From an uncultured Fretibacterium sp. (GTDB lineage Bacteria; Synergistota; Synergistia; Synergistales; Aminobacteriaceae), in contig CALAUZ010000288.1 of the NCBI GenBank assembly GCA_937892105.1, positions 1 through 27,408 of the forward strand: a stretch of 27,408 nucleotides of DNA. The letters run 5' to 3'. Position 1 is the stretch's first letter; every line of letters begins with the position of its first letter. The notes beneath the pieces were generated by a model, which did not search any database, was not told the DNA's origin, and was given only the letters and a program-made list of their open reading frames with translations. This document shows positions 16,702 to 24,685 of this stretch, piece by piece. Both the position numbers and the translations under genes were made by a program.

Positions 16702-16717
16702 AGGAGGAGTAAATCTA

Positions 16718-18091
16718 ATGCCAGACAACGATGAAAAATTTAACTTGACGCACGAAGACTACCGCCGGATTTTTGAGGAGCTGAAGACCCGGCATATTGA
16801 AGGGCGAAAAGCGTCAAGAACACCACAAGCAATAATTTTGTTGGGTCAGCCGGGCAGTGTAAATGAAAATTTCATGACCTCGATAACTCAAAATTTCCCA
16901 GACAAAGATTTTGTTCTTGTGGATGAGGCAGAACTCCGACGAAACCACCCGAAATATGAGCAGTCAGTAATGGAAAATGACAGTGTGGTTTTGGGGCAGA
17001 TAGCCGCAGACGCACATGGATGGGCGAAATCCCTGACACAGACGGCAATTAAAGGCCAGCTAAATTTAGTAATCATGGATTCAAGTAGCGAAGCCGGAAC
17101 AGTCAGCGAAACTCTGAAACGTTTACGTGAGAACGGCTATACAAGCAGTGTCTATGTAGTTTCAGCTCACGAACGAGAAAGCCTTTTATCTCTTTATCAG
17201 AGATATGAAAGCCAGATAGCCGAACATGGATACGGAGAAAGGCCGCAAATTTCAGAACACGAAAAATCTTATGAGGCATTGCCGGAAACGTTACGGGAAA
17301 TCGAGATCGAAAAATCTGCGGACGAGATTATTATTTCCGACAGTCAGGGACGAATTTTTTATCGCAACGGACTGAAAAATAATGAGTGGACGAATAAGCC
17401 TGAAGCAAAACAAGCACTCACAGAAAACCGCAATCGTGCATGGACAGCCGAAGAAATCGCAAAATATCATGAAGACTGGAACACAGTAATAAAAATGATG
17501 AACTCTCGCGGAGCATCCCAGAAAGAATTAGAAGAAGTTGAGCGAGTTCGTAATCATTGCCTGAAAAGTCTAAGGACATTACCACAGGAGAAAATAGCCG
17601 AGATGAACAAAGTGGAAGAAAACGAAATCGAGGCAGCAGTCTCGTTATTGAAAAATCCGCGTTCACTGGATAATTCCTCATTTCGTGGCTATGAAGCGTC
17701 AGCCCAGCAGAATGATACGCTTGATGTTTTAGACCAGATAAAGAAGAACATTCAGGAGAATAAAACCGCGCTTGAAAAATTGAAGAAGGCAGGATTATCG
17801 CCGGACAAGGACATAACGAAAAATAAAATCGTGCGTCCGGGACAATTCCCAAATCTGAAAGGTGCGGAAGTAATTTCACGAACAAAGGACACGTTGACGC
17901 TTGTCAAAGGCCGAAGTCTTTTCATTTATGAATTGAAACGTCTTGAACTGAAAGCTCCTGCATTGGGACAGCCCGGCGAAAAGTTAGATTTACGCTGGCC
18001 AGCGGGACAGGAAAAAGCCAGAGGCACAAAAGCCCTAGAACAAGAACAACATCACAGCCGCGCCCGTAGTCAGCAGGAGGAGATGAAGTAA
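16718..18091 (+). CDS. Zeta-toxin-like protein with degenerate P-loop and KfrB-like tail
   Basis: Residues about 10-210 have the zeta toxin/UDP-GlcNAc kinase layout: helix, strand AIILLGQPG, VDEAELRRNHPKY (substrate-side motif, 68-80), NLVIMDSSSE, then VYVVSAHERES. Zeta enzymes need a Walker A GxPGxGKS/T. Here residues 43-50 are GQPGSVNE, so the final glycine, lysine and serine/threonine are replaced by Val, Asn and Glu. Kinase activity is therefore unlikely. The middle (about 230-365) is helical with coiled segments. Residues 369-430 resemble the KfrB-like module seen in three upstream proteins, the most divergent copy. AAGGAGGAG precedes the ATG. The gene ends one base before traG. No antitoxin gene is visible beside it, which fits a non-toxic protein. 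Confidence 0.78.
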   Translation: MPDNDEKFNLTHEDYRRIFEELKTRHIEGRKASRTPQAIILLGQPGSVNENFMTSITQNFPDKDFVLVDEAELRRNHPKYEQSVMENDSVVLGQIAADAHGWAKSLTQTAIKGQLNLVIMDSSSEAGTVSETLKRLRENGYTSSVYVVSAHERESLLSLYQRYESQIAEHGYGERPQISEHEKSYEALPETLREIEIEKSADEIIISDSQGRIFYRNGLKNNEWTNKPEAKQALTENRNRAWTAEEIAKYHEDWNTVIKMMNSRGASQKELEEVERVRNHCLKSLRTLPQEKIAEMNKVEENEIEAAVSLLKNPRSLDNSSFRGYEASAQQNDTLDVLDQIKKNIQENKTALEKLKKAGLSPDKDITKNKIVRPGQFPNLKGAEVISRTKDTLTLVKGRSLFIYELKRLELKAPALGQPGEKLDLRWPAGQEKARGTKALEQEQHHSRARSQQEEMK

Positions 18092-19486
18092 ATGAAGACG
18101 ACAATTAAGGGCAATTATTCATTCCGCAAGCCGTCGAAGCGAAAAGGCTCAAACTCCCTTGCATTTGTAGGATTGATTTTAATTTTTCTCTCGTTTGTGG
18201 CAGGAACACAGTATTTTGCGTGGAATGTAGGGAAAAACCGGCTTCCCAATGAAATATTCAGTTATGCAGGAGTAAAAATTTATTCACCTATAGAAATACT
18301 TGAATGGCTGAAACTCTGGAAGTCGAGCCGCCGAGATATGGGAGACTTCACGGAAAGCCTGATAATAATGGGCGGCTGTGCGTTCATAGGAGTAGCGTTA
18401 ATCGGGGTAACGATAAGGAATCGGAACGTGAAGCAGGACGCGGCAAATTTGTACGGTTCTGCGCAGTATGCAGAACTTGACGAGATACGGGAGGCCGGAT
18501 TATTGCCCCCAAAAGGCGAAAAGGGCGTTGGAGTTTACGTAGGCGGCTGGATGAATCCGAAGGACGGAGGCCAGTATTATCTGCGTCATGACGGCAAAGA
18601 ACACGTAATAGCGTTAGCCCCGACCCGTTCGGGGAAAGGCGTAGGTCTTGTAATCCCAACGCTTTTATCATGGGAACATTCAGTAGTAGTCCTCGACATC
18701 AAGGGGGAGAACTGGGCTTTGACTTCGGGCTGGAGACACCAGAACGGCCATAAAGTTTTGCGCTGGGATCCGACGGACGCAATCGAAGGGCGGAGTGCCC
18801 GATATAACCCGCTTGCGGAAATCCGAATCGGAACAGTGTACGAGACCGGCGACGTTATGAACGTAGCAACGCTGTTAGTTGACCCCGACGGCAAGGGAGT
18901 CGAAGGACACTGGGAACAGACGGCGCGGTCGTTGTTAATCGGTGCGATAACGCACGTAGTTTACAGGGCACGCAATGAAGGCCGGACAGGGAATTTGTCC
19001 GAAGTTTTGCACGAACTGACGGGCGACGGTTATGAGGACATGGCGAACTCATGGAAACAGTACGAACACAAGCGAGAAGGCGACGTTTTTTATGACCCGA
19101 CGGGAAATGTGCGCGAAAATCCATGTCATCCTGTTGTTGAGCAAGTAGCGAATGAAATGCTGAACCGTGCGGAAGAAGAAGCCTCATCGGTTTTATCGAC
19201 AGCCGTAGCGAAATTGGGACTTTACACCGACCCTGTTGTGGCAAGGAACACGGCGGCGAGTGATTTTCGTATTCAGGACATAATGGACAATGATTCGCCC
19301 GTGTCGCTTTATCTTGTATTGAACCCGACAAATATTCAGAGATTGAAGCCGCTTGTGAGGCTTTTCATATCGCAGTTAGTTTTTATTTTAATGCCGGAAA
19401 TGGAATTTAAGGGCGGGCAAATGAAAGCCCCGTATAAGCACAGACTTTTATTATTGCTTGATGAGTTCCCGGCGTTAGGGAAATAG
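18092..19486 (+). pseudogene. traG: TraG/VirD4 coupling protein, N-terminal two thirds, broken after Walker B
   Basis: Coupling protein that links the relaxosome to the secretion channel. Two membrane helices (about 22-45 and 88-108), Walker A PTRSGKGV (177-184) and Walker B LLLLDEFPALGK at the very end are all seen. TraG proteins are about 600-700 residues and continue past DEFPALGK with GIFEQALAY and an arginine-rich ATPase core. Here a TAG stop follows directly at residue 464. One frame over, the next bases read IGIFEQA, so loss of one A from an AAAA run (GGGAAATAG) explains the stop. After EQA the homology ceases. The family's C-terminus reappears at 19655-19990. Starts at ATG 18092, directly after the upstream stop, with AGGAGGAG. 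Confidence 0.88.
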
Positions 19487-19502
19487 GGATATTTGAACAG
19501 GC

Positions 19503-19514
19503 ATATTATAATAT
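19503..19514. repeat. AT palindrome at the traG break point
   Basis: ATATTATAATAT is a perfect 12-bp palindrome lying exactly where traG homology ends (after codons for FEQA). It may mark an integration or recombination junction, or be coincidence in AT-rich sequence. Confidence 0.4.
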
Positions 19515-19533
19515 TTCAGAGGAGGTGAATATC

Positions 19534-19695
19534 ATGGGCAAAAATTTTCAGGTCAGGTACTACGACGACAGTGACGATGAACAGGCAGGACGAATGATAA
19601 TCGAAGTGTCAAGACTAGCAAGCGTCGAACTAATAACGAGAATAGCAAATTTCCTTGAACGATTGCGTGACGACAGTAATCAAGGAGCAGGATAG
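19534..19695 (+). CDS. 53-residue ORF replacing the middle of traG, unknown function
   Basis: The ATG at 19534 follows GAGGAGGTGAATATC, one of the best ribosome sites in the window. The peptide is acidic at the start (YYDDSDDEQAG), then amphipathic helical (IIEVSRLASVELITRIANFL), and ends TAG at 19693. I recognise no family. It occupies about the same length as the missing part of traG (about 160 nt against about 170 expected) but in no frame, on either strand, resembles TraG. The upstream frame is open back to IGIFEQA. It may be a small inserted gene; a chimeric assembly is an alternative. Confidence 0.5.
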   Translation: MGKNFQVRYYDDSDDEQAGRMIIEVSRLASVELITRIANFLERLRDDSNQGAG

Positions 19696-19990
19696 CATTT
19701 CATTTCAGGGCGGGACGGGAATTTTCGCGAAAAAGAGCATAACTAAGTCTCAGCAGGAAGTTCAGCGTGCGGTCTTAACGCCGGACGAAATAATGAGACT
19801 GCCCGGCCCCGTGAAGGACGCAGACCAGAATATAACCGAACCCGGCGACATGTTAGTATTTGCGGCAGGATTTCCGCCAGTGTACGGGAAGCAGATATTA
19901 TATTTTCTGGATAAGACATTTTCAGAACGCTCAAAAATCGACGCGCCGGAGAAAAGTGATGTTATTGTTGAATATAAAGTAGCCAAATAA
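19655..19990 (+). pseudogene. traG: C-terminal remnant of TraG/VirD4
   Basis: The frame reads TTVIKEQDSIS from about 19664, then LTPDEIMRLPGPVKD, EPGDMLVFAAGFPPVYGKQ and YFLDKTF, the recognisable C-terminus of IncP-type TraG proteins, ending at TAA 19988-19990. It is in the same frame (position mod 3) as the N-terminal traG piece, but separated by the replaced segment with stops. The apparent ATG at 19655 and the 41-nt overlap with the 53-residue ORF are probably accidental. Without the middle ATPase core the coupling protein cannot work unless a complete copy exists elsewhere. Confidence 0.82.
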
Positions 19991-20026
19991 GAATATAAAA
20001 ATCAAACCCACTAAAGTTTAATGATG

Positions 20027-20035
20027 TGGTATAAT
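20027..20035 (+). promoter_or_regulatory. Extended -10 promoter upstream of XRE gene
   Basis: TGGTATAAT, a consensus TATAAT (20030-20035) with the extended TGn element; no convincing -35. It lies 35 bp before the XRE start at 20070 and marks the start of a new transcription unit after traG. Confidence 0.55.
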
Positions 20036-20069
20036 CTTTCCAGATTTAATTATATGAGAGGTGAAGAAC

Positions 20070-20348
20070 GTGAAAACTGAAACTGGACTAAAAGAAAAAT
20101 TTGAGTGGAAAAATTCCTGTGGAGTCGTGGAATTTTATAGACGTTCTTTGAATCTGACTAAGGTGAAATTGGCTGAACTTTTAGGAGTTTCTGATTCTAT
20201 CGTAGCATGCTGGGAGAAAGGGGTAAAAGAACCCAAGGCTTCAAACCTTGTGAAGTTAGCCAGAGTTTTTGGTGTATCAGAAACAGAATTATTACATCCT
20301 TCAGCAGAGATAATAGGAAAGATAAATATGAACTTAAAGAAGCCTTAA
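20070..20348 (+). CDS. XRE-family transcriptional regulator
   Basis: A 92-residue DNA-binding protein with one helix-turn-helix (about 20-75: FYRRSLNLTKVKLAELLG, recognition segment SDSIVACWEKG, then KPSNLVKLAR-like helix and VFGVSETELL). I chose GTG 20070 because GAGGTG (20057-20062) is well placed before it; an in-frame GTG at 20061 overlaps that site. It has its own extended -10 promoter and is followed by a hairpin terminator, so it is a single-gene unit between traG and the replication gene. It may regulate its own promoter and the replication gene; target sites are not evident. Confidence 0.85.
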   Translation: MKTETGLKEKFEWKNSCGVVEFYRRSLNLTKVKLAELLGVSDSIVACWEKGVKEPKASNLVKLARVFGVSETELLHPSAEIIGKINMNLKKP

Positions 20349-20358
20349 AATTGACGAA

Positions 20359-20389
20359 CACCCTAGAGTCCAGCTAGGGTGCGCGTTTT
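20359..20389 (+). terminator. Rho-independent-like terminator after XRE gene
   Basis: Perfect 8-bp stem CACCCTAG (20359-20366)/CTAGGGTG (20374-20381) with a 7-nt loop, followed by CGCGTTTTG. The T run is short, so termination may be partial. The 150 nt from here to the next start hold no other feature I can support; no iterons were seen. Confidence 0.65.
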
Positions 20390-20543
20390 GTCTGCGATTA
20401 CTAATTCTGCAAGTATATCACAAAAAATCCAAAAAGGCCAACGGAACAAGACTAGTAAAAACAGACCGGCGCGGAACAATAAAGGTTTTTTACTCCATTA
20501 GAGCGATAAAAAATTTTTAATGTGAAAGGTGGTGTACGGGCTG

Positions 20544-23500
20544 ATGGAAAGTGAAAGCGAGAAACAGAAAAATCAAGCAATCGAGAATGTTAGTGAACCT
20601 TATTCAAAAGATTCACTGCCCTTACGTCAGCCTGAGAACGCCTCCGGGAAAAACGGATTAGTTTCTGTCGTTTATGTTGCTTCATGGAGAGAATTTGACA
20701 AAAAGACCTTTGAAGAAATTGGTTTTGAGCAGGAGGAACGCGAATGGCATAAAGCAGGCTCAGAACTGAACACCAGATTAGAAGATTTAAGAGAAAACGC
20801 AGAAGGTCATGGTTATAGTATTTTTGACTGCCGTGTTTCGTTAGCGGAATACGCCGAGTCAGAATTAGATGAAAAAAATATTTCTGAAGTAAAATCATTA
20901 ATTTTACGGATTTTTAACAATAAAAAATTTTATTTCAACGACACAGAAGAGGCAGTGAAGAGTCTTCTGGAACGTTGCCGTATTCATAGAATACCGACAC
21001 CGAATGAAATCGTGTGTGTTGTCAATGGTTACCAGATTCAATGGAAATTCACCAAAGGATTTGAAAGGAGCGAAATATCGTTATGGAAATTTATACAGAA
21101 GAAATTACATGAGAACTTTGCAAAGATAGGTTCAGATGCTTCGATTTGTCAGGACGCGACGGCAATGCTTTTTGTGCCGGGATTTTCAAACAGCGACTTT
21201 GACCTGTGCGAAAAAATCACGACGGTTTACAGCAATGATGAGCTTTGCGCTTCGCCGATTGAATTTATAGCGGAACTGCCTGTGAGTATCTCCGAAATCA
21301 AGGAATATCGCGCAAACAAAGCAGAGAACACAAAATCGGCCTCGAAAAAATCACGTTCAGAAAAGAAAACGAATGTTCAGCCCGTTGAATCACCCGTAGA
21401 GCTGGAAATCACGGATAGGGCGAAGTCATGGGCGGATACTCTTGTCGAAGCATTACGATATGAAAATAGCGACGTTCAGGAGTATAGATATTATCAATAC
21501 AGAATCGCAGGAAATTCAAAGAAAAATTATAAATGGCTTGAAATCAACGGGAGGGGATTTTTACCAAAATTTGACGCAGAATCGGACAGTTGGATTTCGG
21601 CGGCGACTTACTATTCGAGATTCAGACGAAGAGGAAATATAGCCGCGATCAATTGTAATTTCCTGATTATTAACTGGTCGAAGTCGGAACTCGGATTTAC
21701 GCCTACGCCTGAGCATGGCAAGGAACTTGTTTTGTCGCGCTGTCGTGAACTTGGACTTCCAGAGCCTTATATAACTGCGACCCCTGACGGTCTTGAAGTT
21801 AAATGGTACTGGCAGGACAGAATGACAAAAATATTGTACGAGCATGACCTGTTTAACAGTCAGTTCAATAAAGATTGGGACGTAATTCAGCGAAGACTGT
21901 TTGAAAAGTTCTGGTATCTTGGAGCTGATCCGAAGAAGCTATGTGTTACGGTAATGTTCTCAATACCCGGCTCAAAGGATACGAGAAAATCTCTGAAGTC
22001 GAACGACCGAATAATCCGGGAAATTCACAAAGGCGAAACTGTTGAATCGTACAGAAACATTCAGCGGATACTCGGAATAAAAGAGACCTATTGCGATGAG
22101 CGGCCTGACCTGTACGACGAACTGGACAGGCAGAAGTGGGAGCAGTTCAGCATAGATAATTCTGAACTCGTAAAGGACTGGCTTGTGGACGTTCTGAAGA
22201 TTCACTCGTCGAGCAAAAACTGGATTTGCTTCGGCTTCATCGACGAGAATCGCAAATGGAATAATCGTTGGACACGAGCAAATGAGCTTCAGAAATTTTT
22301 ATTGAGGCTTATTTACAGGCCCGAATTTAATTCGTGCGATTTTTACGTCTCGCAGGGAGAATTTTTCAGCCGTAATAACAGGCACGTGGATAATCTGGCT
22401 TCAATCAATGTCAGTTTTGTTGACTTAGATTATAAGGAGTTAGTGAAGTACAGGCCGGAAATTACAGAGAATCCCAGCCCTGAAGAATGGGAAAATCTCA
22501 TCAAAGCTCATTGTCAGAAATTCGGAATCCCGTTGCCGAACGACGTAGTATTTTCTGGTGGAGGCGTTCATCTGAAATGGATTTATGACGAGCTCGCCTC
22601 AAGAGTCGAGCTTCCATTATGGCAGTACAATCAAAAATTATTGCTTTCACAGTTCAGGACGCTCGGAGCAGACCCTGCGGCAGTAGATGCGGCACGAGTG
22701 CTCAGGCTTGTAGGAACGCTTAATCATAAAGACAGCCCGATAATTAAGGAGAGAGTTGTTCATGTAATCGACCGGGAATTTTTCTCCGGCGCAAAAATCT
22801 CGTTAAGGGAACTTGTGAAAAATTTAGAGTCTTCCAAGCCCGAAAATCCCGAAGAATTTAACGCCGTCAAATCCGAGTGGCAGAGAAAGTTATCGCAACT
22901 TTCGATTAAAGAAGCGAACATGCTCCGGCCTGATTCTGAAATTATCGATTACGATTCAGAAGACTACAGGAAAGCCGACGGCTATTACTGGCTGAACAGC
23001 ACGTTACATCATCACCACCCGCGAGCGACGTATCTTGCGGCAGAAATTTCAGGAGTAACGAAATGGATAGAGACATACCATCTTCATGAAAGTTTGAAGA
23101 TGCTCTACGGAACGCCTAATCTGAAGCTCTCATTGTCCGAACTAAAAGCGCAGGAACGTGAGGAAAAGCGGGACGCTATCGAGTGGATTCCCTGTAATTA
23201 CGTTGTGTTGTCGCGCTGTCCCGGCGAGACGTTTGACGAGCAGAAGAAAAATATTTTTATTCGTTGTCATGAATATCGTGAAGTCGGAATCCCCGAACCG
23301 AATCAGATCATCAAAATCGGAAGTACGTTGCTTGTTGAATGGACGTATCAGTCTGTATTGACGTGGCGGGCATTATCGCGCTGGCAGGTAACGCAGGAAT
23401 ATTTATGTCATCATTTCGAGGACTGGGGAGCAATGGACGACCTCGAATATTTGAAAGCGACGGCGTTGTTGCCAGTACCGGGATTCGTTTATGACGGAGA

Positions 23501-24554
23501 AACAGCCCGTCTTGAGTACAGTGATTTATCAAAGCGGTACACGTTCAATCGTCTTGCGAACGCAGTATTAAATTTCTCGCAGAAGGAAGTCAAGGACTAT
23601 AAGGAGAAGAAAGCTGCCGAGAAAGCGAAGCACAAGCCAGCCCGTAAGATCGCATTGCCTGAAAACGTCAGCGAGAAGATTATTAACACTCCGCAGACAG
23701 CTGAAGGCAAGTCCAAATACAAAAACGTGGAGTTCCGAATAATGGCTCTCATGCGTTACATGGACATAATCCAATATTTGGAGCTTCAGAGATTAGAGAA
23801 CGGAGAAATTCCGCAGAATACGAGGGAATTATGCTGTTTCTGGGCATTAGTTTGCGCACGACAGGCCGGGCTTGTAACGACGTATGAAGAATTTAAGGTG
23901 AAGGCAGAGGAGCTAATAAGATTCTGTGGTCTTCAGTTTACAGGCGAGTGCACTGTTAAAACTCTTTCAAGTGCATTCAGGAAAAATTATTTAGTAACCA
24001 CGAACAAGTTGATAAAAATACTTCGTATAACGCCTGAATATCAGAAGCATATGAAAGTATTGTTAGTCGGAGTTCGTGCGACGGCAAAGAAACACCAATC
24101 CCGCGAGGAGTGGCTTGCGGAACATACTCAGGAGAAAGAAAAACCGTGGGAGAAGTTAGGGGTTTGCCGTGCGACATATTTTAACTGGAAGAAAGCTGGG
24201 AAGTTGCCTTCGCAAATTGAATGGCCGGAGGAGGATAATTTTGCTCCTGTTCAAGTGGCGGATGCTGGCAAAAAACATTTAGACTGGTGCTTATATATTA
24301 TGAGCGCCATATACATCGACTCTCTTATTCGTTGTTGTGAAATTGCCCTTCGGTCTCAAAATCAGAGTTTCAATCGCGCGTTTTTAGTTCATCAGGAGGG
24401 TTTTTCTTCAATCTATTCCACTTTGTCTTTGCTTTTGTCTTTATGGGGGCTTCTCTATTGTCGTAATTGTCGTAGGTTTTGTGTCTCTCGCTGGAAGTCC
24501 TTTGCTTTCCTTAAACGCCGTAAGGGTAAACGCAAGCGTAAACGTAAGAGGTAG
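20544..24554 (+). CDS. Large replication/primase protein with four tandem AEP-like modules
   Basis: About 1336 residues from ATG 20544 (AAAGGTGG upstream; GTG 20529 is possible). Module 3 has the full archaeo-eukaryotic primase palm signature: FVDLDY (Asp627, Asp629), SGGGVHLKW (His676), LGADP, RVLRLVGTLN (Arg718, Arg721). By eye the same frame of motifs recurs three more times with the key residues lost: module 1 around VVNGYQIQW and FVPGF, module 2 around TPDGLEVKW and LGADPKK...SIPG, module 4 around GSTLLVEW and PVPGF. Each is preceded by a RC/HC...(G)IPxPN-type turn. The C-terminal 1060-1235 region is helical and contains KPWEKLGVCRATYFNWKK, a HTH common in plasmid replication proteins. 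The last about 95 residues (from 1240) look foreign: hydrophobic, then a KRKRKR tail. Likely role: priming or initiating element replication. Confidence 0.82.
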   Translation: MESESEKQKNQAIENVSEPYSKDSLPLRQPENASGKNGLVSVVYVASWREFDKKTFEEIGFEQEEREWHKAGSELNTRLEDLRENAEGHGYSIFDCRVSLAEYAESELDEKNISEVKSLILRIFNNKKFYFNDTEEAVKSLLERCRIHRIPTPNEIVCVVNGYQIQWKFTKGFERSEISLWKFIQKKLHENFAKIGSDASICQDATAMLFVPGFSNSDFDLCEKITTVYSNDELCASPIEFIAELPVSISEIKEYRANKAENTKSASKKSRSEKKTNVQPVESPVELEITDRAKSWADTLVEALRYENSDVQEYRYYQYRIAGNSKKNYKWLEINGRGFLPKFDAESDSWISAATYYSRFRRRGNIAAINCNFLIINWSKSELGFTPTPEHGKELVLSRCRELGLPEPYITATPDGLEVKWYWQDRMTKILYEHDLFNSQFNKDWDVIQRRLFEKFWYLGADPKKLCVTVMFSIPGSKDTRKSLKSNDRIIREIHKGETVESYRNIQRILGIKETYCDERPDLYDELDRQKWEQFSIDNSELVKDWLVDVLKIHSSSKNWICFGFIDENRKWNNRWTRANELQKFLLRLIYRPEFNSCDFYVSQGEFFSRNNRHVDNLASINVSFVDLDYKELVKYRPEITENPSPEEWENLIKAHCQKFGIPLPNDVVFSGGGVHLKWIYDELASRVELPLWQYNQKLLLSQFRTLGADPAAVDAARVLRLVGTLNHKDSPIIKERVVHVIDREFFSGAKISLRELVKNLESSKPENPEEFNAVKSEWQRKLSQLSIKEANMLRPDSEIIDYDSEDYRKADGYYWLNSTLHHHHPRATYLAAEISGVTKWIETYHLHESLKMLYGTPNLKLSLSELKAQEREEKRDAIEWIPCNYVVLSRCPGETFDEQKKNIFIRCHEYREVGIPEPNQIIKIGSTLLVEWTYQSVLTWRALSRWQVTQEYLCHHFEDWGAMDDLEYLKATALLPVPGFVYDGETARLEYSDLSKRYTFNRLANAVLNFSQKEVKDYKEKKAAEKAKHKPARKIALPENVSEKIINTPQTAEGKSKYKNVEFRIMALMRYMDIIQYLELQRLENGEIPQNTRELCCFWALVCARQAGLVTTYEEFKVKAEELIRFCGLQFTGECTVKTLSSAFRKNYLVTTNKLIKILRITPEYQKHMKVLLVGVRATAKKHQSREEWLAEHTQEKEKPWEKLGVCRATYFNWKKAGKLPSQIEWPEEDNFAPVQVADAGKKHLDWCLYIMSAIYIDSLIRCCEIALRSQNQSFNRAFLVHQEGFSSIYSTLSLLLSLWGLLYCRNCRRFCVSRWKSFAFLKRRKGKRKRKRKR
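24285..24309. repeat. 11-bp hairpin near the replication-gene 3' end
   Basis: TGGTGCTTATA and TATGAGCGCCA pair as an 11-bp stem (two G-T/U pairs) with a 3-nt loop. It lies just where the replication protein stops resembling its family and the sequence turns pyrimidine-rich, so it may mark the edge of an inserted segment. Confidence 0.45.
24519..24554 (+). repeat. Three imperfect 12-nt tandem units encoding a basic tail
   Basis: Units CGTAAGGGTAAA, CGCAAGCGTAAA and CGTAAGAGGTAG in tandem, the last ending with the stop. They give the Lys/Arg tail of the replication ORF. The surrounding 24255-24600 stretch has a base skew opposite to its neighbours, so the reading frame here may not be native coding sequence. 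Confidence 0.5.
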
Positions 24555-24685
24555 CCTTTCGTTTCGACTTTTGAAATACTGAGTGTTATCTGCTTGCAGG
24601 ACTTATTCAGAATGAAGACACCGTTAAGGAAAATTTTCCTGAACGGGAGAACTCTGGAAAACAGGCAAGAGATGAACTCGGAGCG

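Noticed and set aside
16718..18091. Active epsilon-zeta toxin-antitoxin pair
   Set aside because: P-loop residues are lost and no epsilon-like antitoxin gene is adjacent.
19475..19490. Programmed -1 frameshift at GGGAAATAG in traG
   Set aside because: The -1 frame does read IGIFEQA, but the heptamer does not fit X XXY YYZ and the product would still lose TraG homology a few residues later; loss of one A is simpler.
19503..19665. Inversion of a traG segment as the cause of the break
   Set aside because: I translated the reverse complement in all three frames; none resembles the missing TraG core and two contain early stops.
20390..20543. Iteron-type replication origin upstream of the replication gene
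   Set aside because: No direct repeats of useful length seen; only AT-rich sequence.
24285..24309. Integron attC site
   Set aside because: Hairpin present but no R/L box core sites (RYYYAAC/GTTRRRY) and no integrase.
24300..24590. Minus-strand protein in the T-rich segment after the replication domains
   Set aside because: A hydrophilic 40-50 codon frame exists on the minus strand but has no start codon or ribosome site and no recognisable family.
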